Of a stretch of DNA of 64,000 nucleotides, positions 15,842 through 25,093 are shown in pieces. Each line of letters starts with the position of its first letter. Position 1 is the first letter of the stretch. A program made the translations under genes and the position numbers. The notes beneath the pieces were generated by a model. The model searched no databases, was not told where the DNA came from, and worked only from the letters and a program-made list of their open reading frames with translations. The stretch spans positions 682,001 through 746,000 of the forward strand of contig NZ_BSTD01000006.1 of NCBI RefSeq assembly GCF_030269325.1, read 5' to 3'. This stretch comes from Amycolatopsis sp. NBRC 101858 (lineage in GTDB: Bacteria; Actinomycetota; Actinomycetes; Mycobacteriales; Pseudonocardiaceae).

Positions 15842-17095
15842 ATGCTGGGCCTTCGCCTGCCCGCGAACCCCGCCGTCCGCCGTACCGTGCGGCTGACCTA
15901 CGGGTTCCAGTTCTTCTTCGGCCTGCTGCTGTGGGTGCCGATCTTCTACCAGTACCAGAAGCTCGTCGGCCTGTCCGACGGCGAGATCTTCGGCATCCAG
16001 AGCATCTACTACATCATGTTCTGCCTGCTGGAAATCCCGACGGGGATGATCGCCGACCGGTTCGACTACCGCACGTCGCTGGCCGCCGGCGCCGGCGTGC
16101 TCGTGGCGGCCAACCTGGTGCCGGTGTTCCTCGGCTCGTACACGGGGTTCCTGGTGCACTTCGTCCTGATCGCGCTGGCGCGGTCACTGGTGTCCGGGGC
16201 GCAGAGCGCGTACCTGTACGAGTACGTGCACGCTTCCGGCTCCGGTGAGCACTACCTCCGTGTCGAAGGTGTCGGCCGCGCGTTCAGCCTGGTCGGGAAG
16301 ATCGTGTACTGGCCGGTGATCGGCCTGCTGATGACGTGGAACCTCCCCTCCCCGTACTGGCTCACGGCGATCAACGCGGCGGTGGCGCTGGTGTTCGCGC
16401 TGAGGCTCCCGGCCATCCCGGGCGGCCGTCTCGTGAAAGACAAGACGGCCTCGCTGCTCGCCGGAGTCGGCGGCGCGCTGTCGGCCCTGCGCTCGTCACG
16501 ATGGCTGATGCTGCTGATGGTGCAGGGCATCGCGATGTTCACGCTGGTCAGGATCTGTCAGGTGAACTTGTTCCAGCCGATCCTGGAGTCGAAGTCGCTG
16601 TCGGTGAACTGGTACGGCGCGGTCCTGGCCGCGATGACGGTCTTCGAGGCTCTGGGCGCGGCCCGCCCGCACCGTCTCCGCCGCGCGATCGGCCCGGTGG
16701 GGTCGGTGTTCACGCTGACGATCGTGATGGCGTTGTGCCTCGGCGTGGTCGTGTTCGTGGGCTCCCTCCCGACGGTGCTCGTGTTGTGCGTGTTCGCGGT
16801 GGCGACGGGGATTTCGTTCCCGGTCCAGAAGCAGCTGCTGAACGATTCCATCCCGGACTCCCGCTACCGCGCGACACTCCTGTCGATGGAGTCCATTGTG
16901 GACCGAGCGGTGTGCGCCGTGGTGGCGGTGGCGCTGGGCGCCTACCTGGCAGCCGGGCAGCTGAACGAGTTCCTGGTGCTGTCGGCGGTGGTCACGTGCG
17001 TGGTGATGGGGCTGCTCGCGGTGCTGTTGCTGACGGTCCGCAAGCACCGCTCGGACCGCCGGCGGCCGGTCGAACGAGAGACGGTACCCGCCTGA
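15842..17095 (+). CDS. MFS transporter paired with the dikinase-like gene
   Basis: A 417-residue membrane protein with about twelve hydrophobic helices. The loop 2-3 motif of the major facilitator superfamily is recognisable as GMIADRFDYRTSL (about residues 71-83). It begins 17 bases after the dikinase-like gene, behind AGGAGAAAG, so the two are surely co-transcribed. It ends before convergent recX. The substrate is unknown; co-expression suggests transport of the compound that the dikinase-like enzyme acts on, which is inference. Confidence 0.82.
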   Translation: MLGLRLPANPAVRRTVRLTYGFQFFFGLLLWVPIFYQYQKLVGLSDGEIFGIQSIYYIMFCLLEIPTGMIADRFDYRTSLAAGAGVLVAANLVPVFLGSYTGFLVHFVLIALARSLVSGAQSAYLYEYVHASGSGEHYLRVEGVGRAFSLVGKIVYWPVIGLLMTWNLPSPYWLTAINAAVALVFALRLPAIPGGRLVKDKTASLLAGVGGALSALRSSRWLMLLMVQGIAMFTLVRICQVNLFQPILESKSLSVNWYGAVLAAMTVFEALGAARPHRLRRAIGPVGSVFTLTIVMALCLGVVVFVGSLPTVLVLCVFAVATGISFPVQKQLLNDSIPDSRYRATLLSMESIVDRAVCAVVAVALGAYLAAGQLNEFLVLSAVVTCVVMGLLAVLLLTVRKHRSDRRRPVERETVPA

Positions 17096-17123
17096 CGCGG
17101 CGCCGGCGCTCGAGCCCCGGCGC

Positions 17124-17190
17124 CCACCGCCGACGATCCGGCGGTGGTGCACCGTCGAGCTTCGCCTGCGACGCCCGCCCTCGGGCGGGC
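17124..17190. terminator. Two hairpins between convergent transporter and recX genes
   Basis: The first is a perfect 9-bp stem (CCACCGCCG / CGGCGGTGG, 17124-17147). The second is a perfect 8-bp stem (GCCCGCCC / GGGCGGGC, 17173-17190). They fill most of the 100-bp convergent gap and probably terminate transcription from both sides. Confidence 0.65.
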
Positions 17191-17195
17191 CGGCG

Positions 17196-17741
17196 TCAGT
17201 CGATGTAGGCGTCGTCGAGGAGGGTGGACTCCGCGCCGTACTCGCGGAGTTCTTCCTTGATCACCGTGTACGCGAGGCCCTGCGGGTAGCCCTTGCGGGC
17301 CAGGAAGCCGAGCAGCCGCCGCAGTGCCGTCTGCTCGTCGACGTTGCCCAGGGAGCCGAGGCGCTTGCGGACCAGTTCCCTGGCCATCTGCTCCTCGGAC
17401 TCGCGATCGACCTCACCGGCCGCCTGCGCCGCGACTTCGTCGTCGACGCCTTTGCGCCGCAGTTCGGCGAGCAGCGCGGTGCGGGACAGCCCTTGGGTCT
17501 CGTGCCGCGACTTCACCCACAGCTCGGCGAACTCCGCGTCGTTCACCAGCCCTGCCCGGTCGAGCTTGCCGAGCAGGGTTTCGCTGGTCTCCTCGTCGAA
17601 TCCCTTGCGGTGCAAGGCCTGCCGGAGCTCCTCCTGAGTACGCGCACGCACGGCCAGGAGGTCGTAACAGATCTCCTTGGCCTTCTTGTACCGCTCCTCG
17701 GGAGGCAATTCCGACGGTGGAATCTTCGGCGCCCTCGCCAC
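17196..17741 (-). CDS. recX: Regulatory protein RecX
   Basis: A 181-residue all-helical modulator of RecA. Three-helix repeats are visible, with the family signatures YDLLAVRARTQEELRQAL, LVNDAEFAELWVKSR and the C-terminal FLARKGYPQGLAYTVIKEEL. The start is a GTG at 17741, eight bases after GAGGAG. It lies downstream of recA on the same strand, separated by 202 bp holding a palindromic repeat and a short tandem repeat. In many actinobacteria recX nearly touches recA, so this gap is wide. Confidence 0.9.
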   Translation of the reverse strand: MARAPKIPPSELPPEERYKKAKEICYDLLAVRARTQEELRQALHRKGFDEETSETLLGKLDRAGLVNDAEFAELWVKSRHETQGLSRTALLAELRRKGVDDEVAAQAAGEVDRESEEQMARELVRKRLGSLGNVDEQTALRRLLGFLARKGYPQGLAYTVIKEELREYGAESTLLDDAYID

Positions 17742-17802
17742 CTCGACTACTCCTCTTTGTTCACAGCCCAAGCCACGCGTCACCACACAACGCGACCACG
17801 AA

Positions 17803-17854
17803 GGGGGTCCAGGGGGCTTGCCCCCTGGCGGGGGCCCGGGGGTTCGACCCCCGG
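17803..17854. repeat. GC-rich palindromic repeat between recA and recX
   Basis: Stem-loops CCAGGGGG-CTTG-CCCCCTGG and CCGGGGG-TTCGA-CCCCCGG lie back to back. The element is of the same general style as the other intergenic or in-frame copies in this window and may act as an mRNA-end structure for recA. Confidence 0.6.
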
Positions 17855-17891
17855 AAGACACGGCGAAGGGATCAAGGCGAGCGCACTCCGC

Positions 17892-17935
17892 GAGCACACC
17901 TCACCCAATCCCGCAGCACACCTCACCCCATCCCG
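17892..17935. repeat. 22-bp tandem direct repeat downstream of recA
   Basis: Two adjacent 22-base units (17892-17913 and 17914-17935) differ at two positions and share the core GCACACCTCACCC. They fall just after the recA stop on the minus strand. No function is evident. Confidence 0.6.
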
Positions 17936-17943
17936 ACGCCCTC

Positions 17944-18990
<1,047 letters not shown>

Positions 18991-19060
18991 GGAAGTCCAC
19001 CTCGCTGGTCGAAGCCCCCGTCTCGAGGGCGCTGTGTCGGTTCTTCAGCTGTCCGGTCCG

Positions 19061-19083
19061 ACGCTAGCGGCGGGGACCGACAA
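19061..19083 (-). promoter_or_regulatory. RecA-NDp (PafBC-dependent) type promoter of recA
   Basis: On the minus strand TTGTCGGTC (19083-19075), eight bases, then TAGCGT (19066-19061) fits TTGTCRGTG-N8-TAnnnT with one mismatch. It lies about 70 bases from the recA start, downstream of the LexA box, as in M. tuberculosis recA. Confidence 0.7.
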
Positions 19084-19141
19084 TTCCAGGCGCGGCGCCC
19101 GATCTGTGGATCGCTGGACCCGATGTGGACAACACCATAGA

Positions 19142-19155
19142 CGAACACCTGTTCG
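19142..19155. promoter_or_regulatory. LexA (SOS) box upstream of recA
   Basis: CGAACACCTGTTCG contains the actinobacterial SOS core GAAC-N4-GTTC flanked by the conserved C/G. It is about 150 bases upstream of the recA start. Confidence 0.85.
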
Positions 19156-19228
19156 AGGTCGGCAGCGACACACCCTTGCGCTAGGATTTTCGCCCGCCCG
19201 GGTCAGGACCCGTGCGCATCCGCCCAGG

Positions 19229-19423
19229 TCAGCGCCGCTCGCGCGGCACGTCGAAGGCGTCGCAGACCTCGCGCCAGACGTCCTTGGCCGGGATTCCGGC
19301 GGTCAGCGCCTGGTCGACCGTGCGGCCGCCGAGTGCGCTGAGCACGTGGTCCCGGGCCAGCACCTGGGCTCGCCCGGGGCCGAACTCCTCGGCCATCAGC
19401 CGCCGGAAAACCGTGATCCGCAT
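19229..19423 (-). CDS. DUF3046 family small protein
   Basis: A 64-residue protein beginning MRITVFRRLMAEEFG and ending WREVCDAFDVPRERR. These features and the position beside recA are typical of the actinobacterial DUF3046 family. The ATG at 19423 is preferred over an in-frame GTG at 19432. The function is unknown. Confidence 0.85.
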   Translation of the reverse strand: MRITVFRRLMAEEFGPGRAQVLARDHVLSALGGRTVDQALTAGIPAKDVWREVCDAFDVPRERR

Positions 19424-19462
19424 CGGGCCCACTCTATCCGGAGGGCGCGAACGGCCCGTTCG

Positions 19463-21298
19463 CTACCCGCCGGGCTGGACGCTCGCTTCGAAGTAGTCGG
19501 CCAGCGTGTCCGGCGTGGTCGCCTGGGCCTGGTCGCTCGAGTTCAGCTGGTAGATGAACCCCACCAGCGGCCGGTCCGACACCGTGAACACGAGCACCGC
19601 CGCCGTCTTGCCCGCGGCCGACGAGTAGCGGCCCTTGAGCCCGTTGCCGCCCCAGTCGGCCTCGGTGCGGTCGCCGCCCGCCGAGGTGAGCAGGCCGTCG
19701 GTGTACTGCTTGAGCGCGTCGGCGCTGGTGCCCTGGACGTAGGTGACCTGCGTGCCCGCGCGCCCCGGGGCCGAGCAGGTCGAGGCCGCCCCGAGGTTCT
19801 CCGCCGGCGCCGCCGGGCCGTTGCCCATGCCCGGCTTGCAGTCGCCGGTGTCGGCGATCTTCCCGGCGAGCTGGCGCAGGCAGCCGGTGAGGCCCTTGTC
19901 GTCGGCCTGGCCGGGCGTCTTGCACTGCTCGGCGGTGTAGGTGGCCGTCGAGGACGACGACGTCAGGAAGAAGGTCAGCCCGGCCGCGAGCACCACGACG
20001 ACCGCGACCGCGATGCCGATGAACAGCTTCTTCTTCCCGCGGGGCTCGGCCTTCTCCGCGGCGGCTGCAGGCGAGTACGCGGGGAAGTTCGACGGCACCG
20101 GCTGCGGGCCGCTGGGCGGGAAGTTCGCCGGCGCGTAGCCCGGGTACTGCGGCGGGGGCGGCGGAGGCGCGTACTGCGGGCGGCCCGCGGCAACGGCCCC
20201 TTCGACGTTCTGCGTCCGCGCGCCGAGCCCGTCGCGGGCCACGTGCTGGGCACCGAGCGCGACGGCGGTCTCCGGCTGGTCGAGGCTGCCCGGCACGACG
20301 CCGAGCTTCTCCGCGATCATCGTGCCGACCAGCGGCAGCCGGCTCGACCCGCCGACGAGGTAGATGCCGGCCAGCCGGTCCGGGGTCAGCCCGGACGAGC
20401 GCAGCGTCCGCGAAAGCAGTTCGACGCTGCGCAGCATCGCCGGCCGGACGAGGCCCTCCAGCTCACCGCGCGTGACGAGGACGTCCTTGAACGGCTCGGG
20501 CATCGGCACCTCGGTCTGCGGGTGCCGCGACAGCGCCTCCTTGGCCGCCTTGACGTCCTCCTGCAGCGCGCGCCGGGTACGCCGGTCGCCGGTGGACTCG
20601 GGGCGCAGCAGCCGCTGCCAGCGCTGCGGGTCGGAGTGCGAGACCTCGCGCCCGACGTGCACCATCAGCGCCTGGTCGACGTCGAGGCCGCCGAGGTCGG
20701 GCAGGCCGTCCTCGGCGAGCACGGTGAAGCCGTTCTGCGTGGCGCCGACGACGGCGACGTCGAAGGTGCCCGCGCCGAGGTCGTAGACCGCGAGCGCCTG
20801 ACCGGGGGCCAGCGACTTGCCGGGGAACGACGCGAAGTGCGCCGCCGCGGCGACGGGTTCGGGCACCAGCAGGATGTTCCGGTCCATCCCGGCGAGCCGG
20901 GCGGCCGACATCAGGACGTTGCGGCGGGTCTGGCCCCACTGCGCGGGGTGGGTCAGCCGGACCTCGTCGGGCTGCTCGCCGCCGAGCTGGCGGGAGGTTT
21001 CTTCGAGCACGCGGCGCAGGATCGCGGCCAGCGCATCGGTCACCGGGACGACGTCGGTGCCGAGCAGCAGGGTCTGTTCGTCGATGCGGCGCTTGGGGTT
21101 TGGCTCGAAGCGCGTCGGGTCGAGGCGGGCGCGGCGCTCGGCGTCCCGGCCGACCATGATCGTGCCGTCTTCGGCGGCGAACACGGCCGACGGCATGTTG
21201 GCCGAGCCGTCCACCTCGACGACCCGGGGCGGCATGCCGTGCGCCGAAAGGACGGCGACGGTGTTGGACGTCCCGAGGTCCACCGACAGGATCCGCAC
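19463..21298 (-). CDS. Membrane-anchored Hsp70 family protein
   Basis: A 611-residue protein. Residues 1-350 form an Hsp70 ATPase domain, with phosphate-1 motif DLGTSNTVAVL, AVYDLGAGTFDVAVV and YLVGGSSRLPLV. The usual substrate-binding domain is absent. A proline/tyrosine-rich linker (about residues 385-430) is followed by a lysine stop and one transmembrane helix (KKKLFIGIAVAVVVVLAAGL, about 437-460). A 150-residue extracytoplasmic domain follows with four cysteines (QCKTPG, TGCLRQ, GDCKPG, STCSAP), suggesting disulfides. The start is a GTG behind GGGGAG. It may couple cytosolic ATP state to the cell surface; this is inference. A divergent catabolic operon begins 182 bp away. Confidence 0.85.
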   Translation of the reverse strand: MRILSVDLGTSNTVAVLSAHGMPPRVVEVDGSANMPSAVFAAEDGTIMVGRDAERRARLDPTRFEPNPKRRIDEQTLLLGTDVVPVTDALAAILRRVLEETSRQLGGEQPDEVRLTHPAQWGQTRRNVLMSAARLAGMDRNILLVPEPVAAAAHFASFPGKSLAPGQALAVYDLGAGTFDVAVVGATQNGFTVLAEDGLPDLGGLDVDQALMVHVGREVSHSDPQRWQRLLRPESTGDRRTRRALQEDVKAAKEALSRHPQTEVPMPEPFKDVLVTRGELEGLVRPAMLRSVELLSRTLRSSGLTPDRLAGIYLVGGSSRLPLVGTMIAEKLGVVPGSLDQPETAVALGAQHVARDGLGARTQNVEGAVAAGRPQYAPPPPPPQYPGYAPANFPPSGPQPVPSNFPAYSPAAAAEKAEPRGKKKLFIGIAVAVVVVLAAGLTFFLTSSSSTATYTAEQCKTPGQADDKGLTGCLRQLAGKIADTGDCKPGMGNGPAAPAENLGAASTCSAPGRAGTQVTYVQGTSADALKQYTDGLLTSAGGDRTEADWGGNGLKGRYSSAAGKTAAVLVFTVSDRPLVGFIYQLNSSDQAQATTPDTLADYFEASVQPGG

Positions 21299-21428
21299 TG
21301 CACTCCCCTTCACGAAAACCCGCCTCGACGGCGTTCGCCGTGATGCTGCCACGTGCGCGGTCACCGTGCGTGCGGACCCGCGAAAGTCACTGCTCCTTGA
21401 CTTCGGCGGTGATCGCGGTGCACGATAG

Positions 21429-21467
21429 TTGCGCAGTTCGGTCATTCGAGTTGCACAGACCGCGCAA
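21429..21467. promoter_or_regulatory. Putative operator before the sugar-acid operon
   Basis: A direct repeat TTGCGCAG (21429-21436) and TTGCACAG (21451-21458) is spaced 22 bp, two helical turns, and an inverted partner GCGCAA is at 21462-21467. It is immediately upstream of the kinase gene and is a candidate DeoR-family site for the regulator at 25065. Confidence 0.35.
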
Positions 21468-21480
21468 GGGAGCGTCCGCA

Positions 21481-22731
21481 ATGCCGAAGCTGCTCGTCCT
21501 CGGGGACGACCTGACCGGCAGCAACGCGACCGGAGCGCTGTACGCCCGCTTCGGGCTGCGCGCGGTTTCCGTCAACGCGCCGCTCGAACCGGACGCGCCC
21601 TGCTTCCGCGCGGAAAGCGGGATCGACGCGCTGGTGGTCAACCTGGGTACCCGCCACGCCTCGCCACCACACGCCGCGCGGGCGGTGCGGACCGCGATCG
21701 AGCTGGCCGGGCCGGTCGAGCTGACCGTGAAGCGCGTGGACACGACGCTGCGCGGCAACGTCGGCGTGGAGACCGAGGCCGTCCTGGCCTCGGCGCCGGA
21801 CGCCCGGGCCCTGGTCGTACCCGCGTTCCCGGACGCCGGCCGGGTCACCCTCGGCGGCCTGCACCTGGTCGACGGCGTGCCGCTGGCCGAAAGCCCCGCG
21901 TCGCGCGATCCGCTGGCCCCGGTGAAGTCGTCGCGGATCCGCACCCTCCTGCAGCCCACCGGCCGGGAGATCGCCGAACTGCCGCTGGACGTCGTCGAGG
22001 AAGGCGTGGACGCGGTCGTGGCCGCGCTGCGCCGGCCGGCCGGGATCGTCGTCTGCGACGCCACCACGAACCGGCACCTCACCACCGTCGCCAAGGCCGC
22101 GGCCCGGCTGGCGGCCGAGGGCACGCGGTGGATCTCGGTGGACTCGGGCCCGTTCGGCGTCCGGCTGGCCGCGGCGCTGGGCCTCGCGCCCGGCCACGGC
22201 ACCGTCCCGCCGGTGCTCGCCGTGGTCGGCAGCATCACCGGGCAGACCCACGACCAGCTGCTGGAAACCGAGCTGGTGCTGGACGCGCGGTACGTCGACG
22301 TCGACCCGGAGCGGCCCGATCCCCCGTCGATCGCCGCGGCGGCAGGCGAACTGCTGGCAGCCGGGCACCGTGTAGTGGGTATCCGGACCCGGGCGCCCAC
22401 CCCGGGCACGCCGGTCGACCCGGAGGTGGCCGCGAAGATCCCGCCGGCGCTGGGGGAAGCCGCCCGGCTGGTGCTCGGCGGGCACCGGATCGGCGGGCTG
22501 TACGCGACCGGCGGCGACATCGCCGTCGAAGTCACGAAAGCGCTCGGGGCCGAAGGCTTCGAGATCGACACCGAAGTCCTGCCCCTGGCGGTCGCCGGGC
22601 GGCTTTCCGGCGGCCCGCACACCGGGCTGCCCTTCGCCACCAAAGGCGGGCTGATCGGCGGGCGCGACGCCGCCGTCGCCTGCCTGGAACACCTGAACCA
22701 CGTGCTGGCCACCGGAAGGAACACCCCGTGA
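21481..22731 (+). CDS. Four-carbon acid sugar kinase (DUF1537), D-threonate kinase-like
   Basis: A 416-residue ATP-dependent kinase of the DUF1537 family, which phosphorylates four-carbon sugar acids at O4. The N-terminal substrate domain starts LLVLGDDLTGSNATG. The C-terminal nucleotide-binding domain contains the family's glycine-rich segment GGLYATGGDIAVEVTKALGA and GLPFATKGGLIGG. Together with the PdxA2-type enzyme encoded next (4-bp overlap), it gives the known two-step route from D-threonate to dihydroxyacetone phosphate. D-erythronate or another epimer cannot be excluded from sequence. Confidence 0.88.
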   Translation: MPKLLVLGDDLTGSNATGALYARFGLRAVSVNAPLEPDAPCFRAESGIDALVVNLGTRHASPPHAARAVRTAIELAGPVELTVKRVDTTLRGNVGVETEAVLASAPDARALVVPAFPDAGRVTLGGLHLVDGVPLAESPASRDPLAPVKSSRIRTLLQPTGREIAELPLDVVEEGVDAVVAALRRPAGIVVCDATTNRHLTTVAKAAARLAAEGTRWISVDSGPFGVRLAAALGLAPGHGTVPPVLAVVGSITGQTHDQLLETELVLDARYVDVDPERPDPPSIAAAAGELLAAGHRVVGIRTRAPTPGTPVDPEVAAKIPPALGEAARLVLGGHRIGGLYATGGDIAVEVTKALGAEGFEIDTEVLPLAVAGRLSGGPHTGLPFATKGGLIGGRDAAVACLEHLNHVLATGRNTP

Positions 22732-23756
22732 GCGACCTCCCCATCCTTGCCGTCACCCTCGGCGACCCCGTGGGCATCGGCCCCGAGATCACCCTCAAGA
22801 CGCTCGCCGAGCCCGAGTCCCTGCAGCTGGCGCGCGGGGTGGCGGTCGGTGACGCGATCGTGCTGGAACGCCTGGTCCGGCACCTCGGCCTGCACCTGGA
22901 GATCAACCCGATCGCCACGGTCGCCGACGCGCGCTTCACCCCGGGCGTGATCGACATCCTCAACCTCGGCGTGGTCCGGGAAGACCTGCCGTGGGGCGAG
23001 GTCAACGCGACGGCGGGCGCCGCCGCCGTGGGCGCGATCGAGGTGGCCACCCGGCTCGCGCTGGCCGGCGAGGTCGACGCGGTCGTCACCGCGCCGATCA
23101 ACAAGGAGGCGATCTGGGCGGCGGGCTCCCAGCACCTCGGGCACACCGAGATGCTCGGCGAGCTGACCGGCTCGACCCGGTACAACACGATGTTCTGGGT
23201 GTCGGGGCTGAAGATCTTCTTCGCCACCCGGCACCTTTCGCTGCGCGAGGCGATCGACCGGATCACGCGGGAGAACATCGAACACGCGATCCGCGAGGCC
23301 TACACCGCCCTCGAAGTGTTCGGCACCGAGAAACCGAGACTCGCCGTGGCCGCGCTGAACCCGCACGGCGGGGAGAACGGCAAGTTCGGCAACGAGGAGA
23401 TCATCGCGATCGCCCCGGCGGTGGCCGCCGCGCGGGTCGCCGGGCTCGACGTGGTCGGCCCGATCCCCGCGGATTCGGTTTTCCACCAAGGGATCCAGGG
23501 CCGGTTCGACGGCGTGCTCTCGCTCTACCACGACCAGGGGCACATCGCGTCGAAGACGTACGACTTCGACGGCACGGTGTCGGTGACGGTCGGCCTGCCG
23601 ATCCTGCGCACGTCGGTCGACCACGGCACGGCGTTTGACATCGCCGGCACCGGCCGGGCCTCGCACGGCACGATGGTCGCGGCGTTCAAGGCCGCGGCGA
23701 CCCTGGCGCCGTACGCGCGGAAGCTGCCCACCATCTACCCACCGGGCGTCCGGTGA
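22728..23756 (+). CDS. pdxA2: 4-phospho-D-threonate dehydrogenase (PdxA2-type)
   Basis: A 342-residue NAD-dependent oxidative decarboxylase related to PdxA. Motifs are LGDPVGIGPEI at the N-terminus, TAPINKEA, the metal-ligand region GHTEMLGELTGS, NPHGGENG and FDGVLSLYHDQGHIASK. The generic annotation would be 4-hydroxythreonine-4-phosphate dehydrogenase. The neighbouring DUF1537 kinase and transporter argue for the catabolic PdxA2 role that yields dihydroxyacetone phosphate and CO2. The GTG start overlaps the kinase stop, and its own stop overlaps the transporter start. Confidence 0.85.
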   Translation: MSDLPILAVTLGDPVGIGPEITLKTLAEPESLQLARGVAVGDAIVLERLVRHLGLHLEINPIATVADARFTPGVIDILNLGVVREDLPWGEVNATAGAAAVGAIEVATRLALAGEVDAVVTAPINKEAIWAAGSQHLGHTEMLGELTGSTRYNTMFWVSGLKIFFATRHLSLREAIDRITRENIEHAIREAYTALEVFGTEKPRLAVAALNPHGGENGKFGNEEIIAIAPAVAAARVAGLDVVGPIPADSVFHQGIQGRFDGVLSLYHDQGHIASKTYDFDGTVSVTVGLPILRTSVDHGTAFDIAGTGRASHGTMVAAFKAAATLAPYARKLPTIYPPGVR

Positions 23757-25093
23757 TCCCCCGCAAGCGCTGGGCGTACGTGATCCCGGTCGCGGTGGTC
23801 ATGTACATGCTGGCCTACCTCGACCGCACGAACGTCGCGGTGATCCTGCCCTACATCGGCGACGACTTCCCGTTGTCCGCCAGCGCGAAGGGGCTGGCGA
23901 GCGGCATCTTCTTCATCGGCTACCTGATCCTGCAGATCCCGGCGGCCGTGCTGGCGGTGAAGTGGAGCGCCCGCAAGACGGTGCTGCTGCTGATGATCGC
24001 CTGGGCGGTCGCGGCCGTCCTGTGCGGCCTGGTGCAGAACGAGACCCAGCTGCACCTCGCGCGGCTGCTGCTCGGCCTGTTCGAGGGCGGTGTGTGGCCG
24101 GCGGTGCTGATCCTGCTGGCGTCGTGGTTCCCGCAGGCCGAACGGGCACGGGCGAACGCGCTGTGGATGACGTGCCTGCCGATCTCGGCGATCGTCATGT
24201 CGCCGCTGTCCGGGCTGATGCTCGACCACATGTCCTGGCGCTGGGTGTTCGTGATCCAGGGCCTGCCGCCGCTGCTGTGGGCCGTCGTCTGGTGGTTCGC
24301 GGTGGCGGACCGGCCGGCGCAGGCCCGCTGGATCTCCGCCGAAGAACGCGAATACCTCGAAACCACCTTGAAGGCCGAGGAAGAGGCGAAGCCCGCGTTC
24401 GCGAAGGAGGGCTGTGACAACCGAGGCTTCGCCTCGGGCCGGGGGCTTCGCCACCCGGACCCCCGAAAAGCGGGCTACCGGCAGGCCCTGGCGAACCGGC
24501 AGGTGCTGCTGCTGATCGGCGTCTACTTCTTCTGGATCACCGGGTTCTACGGCTTCAGCCTGTGGTTGCCGTCGGTCGTGAAGACGATGACCGGCGGCTC
24601 GGCCACCGCCGTCGGCTTCCTGTCGGCCGTGCCGTACGTCCTGGCGCTGGCCGGGATGGTGGCGTGCGCGCACTGGTCGGACCGGACCGGCAACCGGCGG
24701 CTCGCCGTCGCGGTGCCGCTGGTCGTCGCCATCGCCGGGCTGCTGCTCGGCAACCTCGTGCACTGGCCGGCGGCGGTGCAGCTGGTGCTGCTCTGCGTCG
24801 TCGCGACCGGCGTCTACATGCCGTACGGGCCGTTCTGGGCCATCCCCAGCCGGATCCTCGGCATCGAGGTCGTGGCCGTGGCGATGGGCCTGATCAACGC
24901 GCTGGGCAACCTCGGCGGGTTCGCCGGGCCCTACCTGGTCGGCTGGCTCACCGACGTCACCGGCAGCCCGACCACCGGCTTCGTGGTCCTGGCCGCGTTC
25001 CTCGCCGTGGCCGCCGGGCTGGCGTTCTTCGGGCTGAAACCGTCCCTCGTGGAAGACTCGGCGCATGTCCCAGCCGCGACCAGGCACCCGTGA
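23753..25093 (+). CDS. MFS transporter, anion:cation symporter (ACS) family, with in-frame repeat insertion
   Basis: A 446-residue twelve-helix carrier of the phthalate/glucarate-type ACS family. The signature YMLAYLDRTNVAVILPYIGDD is at the N-terminus, with GLFEGGVWPAVLILLASWFP in helix 4. Its place between pdxA2 (4-bp overlap) and the regulator suggests uptake of the four-carbon sugar acid. The central cytoplasmic loop holds about 22 extra residues (CDNRGFASGRGLRHPDPRK) encoded by the palindromic repeat at 24413-24465. The insertion preserves frame and lies where extra length should be tolerated. The start is a GTG. Confidence 0.87.
   Translation: MIPRKRWAYVIPVAVVMYMLAYLDRTNVAVILPYIGDDFPLSASAKGLASGIFFIGYLILQIPAAVLAVKWSARKTVLLLMIAWAVAAVLCGLVQNETQLHLARLLLGLFEGGVWPAVLILLASWFPQAERARANALWMTCLPISAIVMSPLSGLMLDHMSWRWVFVIQGLPPLLWAVVWWFAVADRPAQARWISAEEREYLETTLKAEEEAKPAFAKEGCDNRGFASGRGLRHPDPRKAGYRQALANRQVLLLIGVYFFWITGFYGFSLWLPSVVKTMTGGSATAVGFLSAVPYVLALAGMVACAHWSDRTGNRRLAVAVPLVVAIAGLLLGNLVHWPAAVQLVLLCVVATGVYMPYGPFWAIPSRILGIEVVAVAMGLINALGNLGGFAGPYLVGWLTDVTGSPTTGFVVLAAFLAVAAGLAFFGLKPSLVEDSAHVPAATRHP
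24413..24465 (+). repeat. Palindromic repeat copy A, inside the MFS gene
   Basis: This copy of the dispersed element begins TGTGACAACC and ends GGACCCCCG. Its first hairpin is CCGAGGC-TTC-GCCTCGG, whereas copies B and C have CCGGGGC / GCCCCGG: both sides of the stem changed together. It is translated in frame. Confidence 0.8.
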
